Assembly: GCA_029204225.1 (NCBI GenBank)
Contig: CM055096.1
Span: 58,665,600 to 58,729,599 of the forward strand
Direction: 5' to 3'
From: Diphasiastrum complanatum
Lineage: Eukaryota > Streptophyta > Lycopodiopsida > Lycopodiales > Lycopodiaceae
DNA: 64,000 nt
A program made the position numbers and the translations under genes. Below are positions 57,074 through 64,000 of this stretch, piece after piece. Position 1 is the first letter of the stretch. Each line of letters begins with the position of its first letter. A model generated the notes under the pieces. That model saw nothing but the letters and a program-made list of their open reading frames with translations, was not told the DNA's origin and did no database searches.

Positions 57074-57728
57074 TGTGAAAAATACAGATCCTAAGTGGAT
57101 CTAAACTCCAAGATCATTGGCTTGAATGCTTGCACTCCAAACTACATAAGCTAGGAATTGGCAACACATTCTATGCTACCTAGAATGCAAAGAACTTGAT
57201 CAAAAAGCATTTATCACAAATGGAAACTTCCATAAACATCAAGTGCGGCCCAAAATAGCATTATACATTCCATAATACATCAGCCTACCACTTTTGGAAA
57301 GCACCTAAGATCATACACAATAGCTTGAAGACAATACACACAACAATGCTCTCAATGGAGGAAGAAACAATGACAATGATCTATTGATCTCAATGAAGCA
57401 TACAAAAGGTTTCTCCAACCTGTTCTCCACGACTTCCCTACTATTTATGGATGAGGAAGATGACTCTCTCTCCTCTCTCTAGAAGGTACTTGACCCTAGA
57501 TATTCCCTATATAGGAAAAATAGCTAAAAATGGCTTATATGACCAAAATACATCAAAATGGTCTCATTTTGAAGGGTATGAAGTTTGACACTTCATCATA
57601 CTGAAAAAATACAGTAAATAAAAACATTGTGGCCTGTTTCACACGTGTGAAACTCCAGAACCAAAACTATTTACAATTTTAGCCAATTTAGGCCTCAAAC
57701 TAGCTAGGAAATGTTGACAATTTTCACA
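57074..57728 (-). repeat. 3' LTR of the intact copia
   Basis: 655 bp with 8-bp terminal inverted repeats TGTGAAAA/TTTTCACA. A 16-bp perfect palindrome around CACGTG is at 57637-57652. Confidence 0.97.
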
Positions 57729-60700
57729 CTCCCTCTTCAACATTGGATGCTAGTTTCAACATAGTCTTTGAGCACATTCCAAGATTAGATCTATGCATTA
57801 AATATAGGTCCTTTCCCAATGGTTTGGTGAAGATATCAGCCACACACTCCTTTGAAGAGACATGTTGAAGCTCCACCTCTTTGGCAATGACTTGATCTCT
57901 CACAAAATGGTGAGCAATCTCAATGTGCTTGCTCCTTGCATGAAAAACAGGATTGCTTGCCAAGCTTTGGGCTGAAAGGTTATCACAAAGTATGATTGGA
58001 GTCTTCTCTGGTTCCAGCAAGTGAAGATCCAATAACATCCTCTTGATCCAAAGAATCTCCTTGGTGCATGTTGTTAATGCCTTGTACTCGGCTTCGGTGG
58101 AAGATAGAGAGATAGTTGGTTGCTTCTTTGATAGCCATGAGACCACTCCATCTCCAAGATAGATTGCAAAGGCACTTGTTGACTTCCTATCCATTTGATC
58201 ACCTGAAAAATCTGAATCTGAAAGTCCACAAAGGTTAGGTGTAGTACCTCCATACAAGATGCCAAAATCTCTAGATCCCGAGATGTATCTAAGTACTCTC
58301 TTTCCTAGCTTCCAATGAGCCTCACTAGGATCTTGCATAAATTGACTTAGTTTACCAACCACAAAGCTTAGATCAGGTCTTGTGATGGTTAACCATATAA
58401 GAGATCCTATTAGCTTTCTATAGAGAGTAATGTCCTTGAAGGATCTTTCATTACTTCTTGTAGTTAGCTTTACATTTGATTCCATAGGAGTAGAAACAAC
58501 TTTACAATCTTCCATATGAAACCTTTTTAGAATAGAGTTAACATACTTTTCTTGACATATGAATGTAGATTTAGAAGTTCTAATAATCTCTATTCCTAAG
58601 ATATAATGAAGTTTACCAAGATCTTGAATTTCAAACTCTCTTTTGAGTGCTATCTTGATTTCATCTATATCTAGATTGTTACCACCACTTAAGATAATGT
58701 CATCAACATAGATCAAAAGTAAAGTGATATCATTTTCATTCAATCTAAAGTAGAGAGAATGATCATACTCACTCATAACAAAGTTTTGAGAAAGTAAGAA
58801 GGAATTGAGCTTAGCATACCAACTCCTTGGTGCTTGCTTTAGCCCATACAAACTCTTTTGGAGATAGCACACATGATTAGGCTCATCATGTGAAACATAG
58901 CCCTCGGGTTGCTCCATGTAAATATCTTCTTCAAGATCACCATTCAAGAAGGCATTAGTAACATCCATTTGCCACATATCCCAATCATAAAGAGTTGCAA
59001 GAGAGATTAGGATTCGAATAGTTACCATCTTTGCCACGGGTGCAAAGGTCTCATCATAGTCAATACCATATTCTTGAGCATACCCCTTTGCCACCAACCT
59101 TGCCTTGTACTTGTTGATTGATCCATCTTGATTTGTCTTGATCTTGAAGATCCACTTACAACCAATTGCCTTCTTGTCCTTTGGAAGCTTTACCAACCTC
59201 CATGTGTTGCTTTTGATGAGTGCTTGATGCTCATGATCCATGGCTTGGATCCATTCCTTCTTTTGAATTGCTTCACCTACACAAGTTGGTTCATCAAAAG
59301 AGGTAAGAAAAGCAAAGTTAGAGTTGTCCACCACTTGCTTTCCTTTTTCATCATAGGTTAGCCTTGATGGCTTAGCCCTTTGCCTTTGAGTCTTCCTTGA
59401 AGTTTGCTTTGGAGTGGCATCTCCATCTTCATCCAAGACATCTTGCACATCATGATGATTAGTAGGCACATAAACATCAACATCAACAACATTGGAAACA
59501 TTCTCTTCATGAAAGATGACATCCCTACTTATGACAACTTTCTTTGTAGAAGGAATGTACACTTTGTAAGCCTTGCTTACTTCACTATAGCCAACAAACA
59601 CACCCTTCTTTGATGAAGGATCTTCTTTAGTTCTATCATCAAGTGTGATATTGACAAAACATGTACATCCAAAGATCCTACAATGCTTGACACTCGGCCT
59701 TCTACCATAAAGAACCTCATGAGGAGTTTTACCATCCAAGGAAGCACTTGTCCATCTATTACATAGATAGTTAGCACATGCTAAAGCTTCCCCCCAAAAA
59801 GACTTAGCAAGATTAGCATGTAGTCTCATTGCCTTGGCACATTCACAAAGGGTTCTATTCTTCCTCTCGGCCACTCCATTCTGTTGTGGAGTCCTAGGAC
59901 TAGACATCTCCCTCTTAATCCCATGTGCTATACAAAAGTCTTTGAACCTATTTGAGGTGTATTCCCCTCCATTATCAGATCTTAAGCATTTGATCTTTGT
60001 ATTGAATTGGTTTTCCATTTCATTCTTGAACTTGACAAATGCAGCAAACACTTCATCCTTACTTTTAAGAAGATAGATCCAAGTATACCTACTAAAGTCA
60101 TCAATGAAAGTTGCATACATCTTTGCCCCACCATTGCTTGTTGTACTAGAAGAATGAATATCAGAATGCACAAGTTGAAAAGCTTCTTTAGATCTAGAAG
60201 TAGATCTAGAATAAGCAAGTCTATGAGATTTGGACAAGGCACAATGTTCACAAACACTATTGTTTGCAACAAGACTTTTAGGGAGACCAAGAACAAGCTC
60301 TTTCTTTGCCATTACCTCCAAAGATTTGAAGTTGGGATGGCCCAACCTCTTGTGCCAAACTTCTTGGTTTGTCAATTGCTCCCTAGCCATACATCCTTCA
60401 TGATTAGAGATCACACATGCATCAAGCTTGAAAAGTTTACCATGCCTCCTACCTTGAGCAATCAAGGATCCACATTTACTTATCAAACATGCATCTCCAA
60501 TGAACTCCACATCAAGTCCTTTGTCAATCATTTGACTTACACTAAGCAAATTCTTAGTGATTGAAGGAATGTACAAAACATTTTCAAGATTTGCTTTCCT
60601 ATTTGTTGAAAGGGAAATAGGAATAGTGCCTATGCCTTTGATGTCACATTGACCATCATTTGCAGTGTAGATGATGTTACCTTCTCCCTCATAAGACAAT

Positions 60701-61677
60701 AAGGATGTAAAGTATTCCTTATGTCTTGTCATGTGAGATGAGGCTCCACTATCAATCCACCAAGGATCATTATCATCTATGTTGGCTAACAAACTTGAAG
60801 TCATAACAAGTGATTCACATGTGTTATGTTCTTCCTCATCTATTGTAAGATTTCCTTGCCTCTCTCCTTGCTCTCTTTTCTTCTTATAACATTCATTTGC
60901 AAAATGACCTTTTATCCCACAATAAAAGCACTTGAACTTTGACTTATTGTTCTTAGTAGAAGAGGAAGAGGAAGAGTGATCATCATGATCAAAGTTACCA
61001 CCTTTGGACCATTTCCCTTTGCCTTTACCTTTGCCCTTGAATTTGCCTTTTGTGAAGAAAGCCTCTTCACCTCCACCTTGCAAGGATGCACCATCAAGCT
61101 TTGATTGCAACCTATGTTCTTCAGCCAATAAGATTTCTTGCAAGTCAACCACACTTGGCAAGACTCTTTGAATGGCAAAACTTTGCACAAGGTTAGCATG
61201 TTCATTTAGCAAACCATTCAACATAACTTGGACTATTTCACCATCTTTTATGTTCTCATCAATGCATGCTAAATCATCACTTAGGGACTTAACTCTCAAG
61301 ATAAATGCATGAGCACTTTCACCCTCTCTTTGCCTACTAGAAAATATTTGTCTCCTTAGGGTCAATACCCTAGATGTGGACTTTGATTCAAAGAGCTTAT
61401 TTAAGGCATTCCATGCCTCACTTGCACTTTGACACTTTCCAACTTCCTTGAGAAGTCCATTTGTAACATTCATTTTAATGATATGAAGAGCCCTTTTGGC
61501 CTTCTTATCAAACCTTTGTTGCTCTTGAAGTGTGAGAGGTCTCTCTTCAATTTCTGCAACTATGTCCATGAGTTCATTCAACTCAAGTAAGGACTCCATC
61601 CTCACTTTCCAAGTAGAGTAGTTTGATGAACTCAACCTTTCACTAGGCTCTAGCATGATCCCACCATTGGAAGCCAT
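57724..61677 (-). CDS. gag-pol: copia Gag-Pol polyprotein, intact
   Basis: 1317 aa from ATG 61677. Gag (1-~245) carries the UBN2-type capsid domain, a Lys/Gly-rich tract (210-227) and the CCHC knuckle C250-C263. Protease: WWIDSGASSH, active Asp 309. Integrase: H442, H447, C476, C479 for zinc; D506, D568 and E604 with the DD35E spacing; then GKTPHEVLYGRRP and the C-terminal FVGYSEV. RT: from ~803 (EWIQAMDHEHQAL), FLNGDLEEDIY, LYGLKQAPRSWY and the catalytic IYVDDIIL (992-993). RNase H: DSDFSGDQMDRKS, STEAEY, CDNLSAQSLA and ADIFTKPL. The polyprotein builds the particle, cleaves itself, copies the RNA and integrates the DNA. The terminal residues EEGV are encoded by the polypurine tract, and the stop codon TGA is the first bases of the LTR. 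No stop or frameshift is present. Confidence 0.97.
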   Translation of the reverse strand: MASNGGIMLEPSERLSSSNYSTWKVRMESLLELNELMDIVAEIEERPLTLQEQQRFDKKAKRALHIIKMNVTNGLLKEVGKCQSASEAWNALNKLFESKSTSRVLTLRRQIFSSRQREGESAHAFILRVKSLSDDLACIDENIKDGEIVQVMLNGLLNEHANLVQSFAIQRVLPSVVDLQEILLAEEHRLQSKLDGASLQGGGEEAFFTKGKFKGKGKGKGKWSKGGNFDHDDHSSSSSSTKNNKSKFKCFYCGIKGHFANECYKKKREQGERQGNLTIDEEEHNTCESLVMTSSLLANIDDNDPWWIDSGASSHMTRHKEYFTSLLSYEGEGNIIYTANDGQCDIKGIGTIPISLSTNRKANLENVLYIPSITKNLLSVSQMIDKGLDVEFIGDACLISKCGSLIAQGRRHGKLFKLDACVISNHEGCMAREQLTNQEVWHKRLGHPNFKSLEVMAKKELVLGLPKSLVANNSVCEHCALSKSHRLAYSRSTSRSKEAFQLVHSDIHSSSTTSNGGAKMYATFIDDFSRYTWIYLLKSKDEVFAAFVKFKNEMENQFNTKIKCLRSDNGGEYTSNRFKDFCIAHGIKREMSSPRTPQQNGVAERKNRTLCECAKAMRLHANLAKSFWGEALACANYLCNRWTSASLDGKTPHEVLYGRRPSVKHCRIFGCTCFVNITLDDRTKEDPSSKKGVFVGYSEVSKAYKVYIPSTKKVVISRDVIFHEENVSNVVDVDVYVPTNHHDVQDVLDEDGDATPKQTSRKTQRQRAKPSRLTYDEKGKQVVDNSNFAFLTSFDEPTCVGEAIQKKEWIQAMDHEHQALIKSNTWRLVKLPKDKKAIGCKWIFKIKTNQDGSINKYKARLVAKGYAQEYGIDYDETFAPVAKMVTIRILISLATLYDWDMWQMDVTNAFLNGDLEEDIYMEQPEGYVSHDEPNHVCYLQKSLYGLKQAPRSWYAKLNSFLLSQNFVMSEYDHSLYFRLNENDITLLLIYVDDIILSGGNNLDIDEIKIALKREFEIQDLGKLHYILGIEIIRTSKSTFICQEKYVNSILKRFHMEDCKVVSTPMESNVKLTTRSNERSFKDITLYRKLIGSLIWLTITRPDLSFVVGKLSQFMQDPSEAHWKLGKRVLRYISGSRDFGILYGGTTPNLCGLSDSDFSGDQMDRKSTSAFAIYLGDGVVSWLSKKQPTISLSSTEAEYKALTTCTKEILWIKRMLLDLHLLEPEKTPIILCDNLSAQSLASNPVFHARSKHIEIAHHFVRDQVIAKEVELQHVSSKECVADIFTKPLGKDLYLMHRSNLGMCSKTMLKLASNVEEGV

Positions 61678-62837
61678 GATTCTAATGTTTCTTCAACTTT
61701 TAGGTTCTGTCCTAAAGCACTTAGCACTCACTTTTCTCTCAACAAATGATAGATAAAGAGATCTATGAAGATTTAGGACCCTAAAACACTTCTATCTTGA
61801 ACCTAGATGGTTTCCAAGCATAGAAAGGAAGATTGAAACACATGCAACACTTTGCACACACTAAGAATGGATTACAAAATCAAACCAACCTGAACACACT
61901 CTTGCTTAAGCTCTCAAACTTTCCAGCAAGTGACCAAATCAAGTTATGGTGTGAAGAGTTACTTGCATTCTTAGAAAATACCCAAAACTAGGATGCCAAG
62001 ATTACCTAGTAATGAACAAACTTGATCAACATATGATCAACACACTAAGATATTGATTCAACCTGTAAAACCACATGTAAACCACACTTCTAAAAGTTTA
62101 TAAACTCCAGCAAGTGATAAATACAAGATTTAGAGGTGAATGAATGAGCACACTTAGTGAATCACAAGACTAGCTTCACTATCTTGTCAAATCTTGGTGT
62201 TTAGATGTAGATCTAAGATCACTTCACATGAGAATGTTCCTCAACCTGTTAAGAACCTGAAAACACACTTGCATAATGGTTAACACCTTCCAGCAAATGC
62301 TCCAATCAAATTACATAAGGAGAGTTACTTACATGCTCAACAAAGTACACCAAAATTTATGCCAAAATTGATGACAATCTTTACAATATGCTCTTCACAA
62401 TGGAGCTTACAATATGTTCACCCAAAAAAGGGGATCTTTCATCCAAATGGGAGCTTTGCTCAGCCTTTAGGAGAATTACAACTCACTCAAAAGAGCATTT
62501 GTCATCCACTTAAGGAGAAGTTTCATCCACTTAAGGAGAGTGTTCATCCAAGAATGGAGATTGTCAACAATAGGATTGAAAAGAACATTGTTAGTATTGA
62601 ATATGCACAAGCCTCACAATCACAAATGATTAGGTGTTATGATCTGATCCAAAATAGTTTCTTTTCAGCCTCTGATCTTCAATAGACCTGAAATATGCTT
62701 TTGATCCACAAGTTCAACTCACAAAACAAAGGTTAGTAAGATTTGATCAACAAAGCAATGCAAAATCATGCTAGAACTTGATCAAACATCCAAATATCAC
62801 CAAAAATGGAATACTTACTGTAAATAGAAGCCAACCA
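61678..62837 (-). other. long untranslated leader of the intact copia
   Basis: About 1.16 kb between PBS and gag ATG. It holds a 21-bp repeat (TGGATGAA...CTCCTTAAG, about three copies, near 62510-62555) and an open frame on the opposite strand (62359-62685). The same leader is at 36833-37992, and a diverged piece at 12161-12369. Confidence 0.85.
62359..62685 (+). CDS. antisense ORF within the copia leader (hypothetical)
   Basis: 108 codons, opposite in direction to gag-pol, starting MPKLMTIFTICSSQWSLQYV and containing repeated His-Pro units (CHPLKEKFHPLKESVHP) that come from the leader minisatellite. The same frame is unchanged in the split copy (36985-37311, minus strand). It is also open, though diverged, in the older element at 12185-12369 region (KGIFHPSGSFAQP, CHPLKEK). 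No homology is recognised. Persistence in the two young copies is uninformative; the older copy is mild support. Most likely a by-product of the repeat, but worth testing. Confidence 0.25.
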   Translation: MPKLMTIFTICSSQWSLQYVHPKKGIFHPNGSFAQPLGELQLTQKSICHPLKEKFHPLKESVHPRMEIVNNRIEKNIVSIEYAQASQSQMIRCYDLIQNSFFSASDLQ

Positions 62838-62849
62838 GCTCTGATACCA
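62838..62849 (-). promoter_or_regulatory. primer-binding site, initiator tRNA-Met type
   Basis: GCTCTGATACCA on the plus strand, i.e. TGGTATCAGAGC on the element's strand, directly abuts the 5' LTR. Confidence 0.97.
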
Positions 62850-63504
62850 TGTGAAAAATACAGATCCTAAGTGGATCTAAACTCCAAGATCATTGGCTTG
62901 AATGCTTGCACTCCAAACTACATAAGCTAGGAATTGGCAACACATTCTATGCTACCTAGAATGCAAAGAACTTGATCAAAAAGCATTTATCACAAATGGA
63001 AACTTCCATAAACATCAAGTGCGGCCCAAAATAGCATTATACAGTCCATAATACATCAGCCTACCACTTTTGGAAAGCACCTAAGATCATACACAATAGC
63101 TTGAAGACAATACACACAACAATGCTCTCAATGGAGGAAGAAACAATGACAATGATCTATTGATCTCAATGAAGCATACAAAAGGTTTCTCCAACCTGTT
63201 CTCCACGACTTCCCTACTATTTATGGATGAGGAAGATGACTCTCTCTCCTCTCTCTAGAAGGTACTTGACCCTAGATATTCCCTATATAGGAAAAATAGC
63301 TAAAAATGGCTTATATGACCAAAATACATCAAAATGGTCTCATTTTGAAGGGTATGAAGTTTGACACTTCATCATACTGAAAAAATACAGTAAATAAAAA
63401 CATTGTGGCCTGGTTCACACGTGTGAAACTCCAGAACCAAAACTATTTACAATTTTAGCCAATTTAGGCCTCAAACTAGCTAGGAAATGTTGACAATTTT
63501 CACA
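62850..63504 (-). repeat. 5' LTR of the intact copia
   Basis: 655 bp. A candidate TATA box CCTATATAGG lies at 63282-63291, and a perfect 14-bp palindrome TTCACACGTGTGAA at 63414-63427, upstream of it in the element's direction. Confidence 0.97.
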
Positions 63505-63649
63505 CTAAGTGCTTTTGAAATAATGTCTGTAGGTTATTTTTCTTTGTTAGACAAATGTCGGGTGGCATGACATTGTCATAAGAGAAATGCCTCCAATGTA
63601 TTGTTGTTTCCAACTATTACCCGAAAGCTGCGCTTTACAGACACCTCTG

Positions 63650-64000
63650 GGGCTGTGGTGAATCCGATGGATCCTTTGATAAGTAGGCACTCTCACACGT
63701 GCCAAATCAGTTGAGTAAGCATCAGCTCTTGTGTATATATAGTGGCTCATTTGGCCATAATTAACAAGCAAGCTAAATATTGGTTTTGGAGCATTTCTTC
63801 AGTTATCTCTCTATTTGTCTTGTGTTTTTATGCATTTATTGGTTTCTAAGAATAGTGTACTTTACTCTCTGCTGGTTGTCTATACTCTGATAGATTTTCA
63901 CATGTGTGAAACCAGCAAGCATTATTTTTTATCAATATTGATTGTTCTTGTTAGATTTGATGATGTAGATTTGATCTAAAGCTATCTAATCTTGTGTAGA
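63650..64000 (+). repeat. LTR fragment related to the 41587 family, cut by the window end
   Basis: GTATATATAG (63733-63742), GGCTCATTTGGCCATAATTAA, ATTGGTTTTGGAGCA, CTCTATTTGTCT, TTTTCACATGTGTGAAACC and GATTGTTCTTGTTAG follow the order of 41970-42190. It is diverged and continues beyond 64000. Confidence 0.7.

Larger units (their letters stand above)
57074..63504 (-). mobile_element. complete, young Ty1/copia retrotransposon (minus strand)
   Basis: 6431 bp with a perfect 5-bp target duplication CTAAG (57069-57073 and 63505-63509). Both LTRs are 655 bp and differ at only two positions by eye. The PBS (iMet type), a ~1.16-kb leader, a single uninterrupted 1317-codon Gag-Pol and a purine tract GAAGAGGGAG abutting the 3' LTR are all present. 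Every catalytic motif is intact. The structure is that of an autonomous copia element that inserted very recently. It is the same family as the split element at 14325/36166 and a relative of the deleted one at 10192. Confidence 0.97.

Overview
The window is nuclear plant DNA, almost certainly from a repeat-rich seed-plant genome. It is AT-rich and packed with nested Ty1/copia LTR retrotransposons, several of which have a primer-binding site (PBS) complementary to plant initiator tRNA-Met. Remnants of a CACTA (En/Spm) transposon and of a Ty3/gypsy polymerase, long CT/GT microsatellites and several tandem repeats make up the rest. I see no convincing intact host gene and no rRNA or tRNA gene. 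The species cannot be named from the sequence.

Layout. 1-2588: AT-rich spacer with short direct repeats. 2589-2747: (TC)n tract. 3120-4279: degenerate copia. 4280-7052: small non-coding LTR element with an internal minisatellite. 7053-9850: stacked tandem repeats and a C/T-rich tract. 10117-14979: three related LTR subfamilies (TGTGAAAA...TTTTCACA), one element nested inside an older LTR. 14325-18533: 3' half of a copia element whose 5' half lies inverted at 36166-38388. 18533-18697: (CT)n(GT)n tract. 18912-19103 plus 24157-24269: CACTA transposase N-terminus interrupted by the copia-like element 19104-24156. 25722-26110: palindromic TATCCACGC repeats. 26450-26873: gypsy RT remnant. 26874-29480: five copies of a ~530-bp repeat. 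30292-36165: decayed copia pieces. 39041-40568: CACTA transposase C-terminus. 41587-46802: second RT-less copia-like element. 47122-47272: palindromes again. 49229-53685: decayed copia with short LTRs. 54381-56815: unidentified pseudogene with a ParB/Srx-like stretch. 57074-63504: intact, very young copia with a 1317-aa Gag-Pol. 63650-64000: LTR fragment running off the edge.

Main result. The two half elements at 14325-18533 and 36166-38388 fit together base for base inside gag. Their outer flanks carry the same 5-bp target duplication in opposite orientation (TGGCT / AGCCA). The simplest reading is one element split by a ~19.9-kb inversion of 18534-38388. Undoing that inversion also puts the CACTA N-terminal and C-terminal pieces on one strand in the correct order, and places the two palindromic TATCCACGC clusters at the outer ends of that CACTA locus.

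Second result. Two diverged copia-like families (19104-24156 and 41587-46802) lack reverse transcriptase and RNase H. They share an unrecognised C-terminal coding domain, retained as long open frames.
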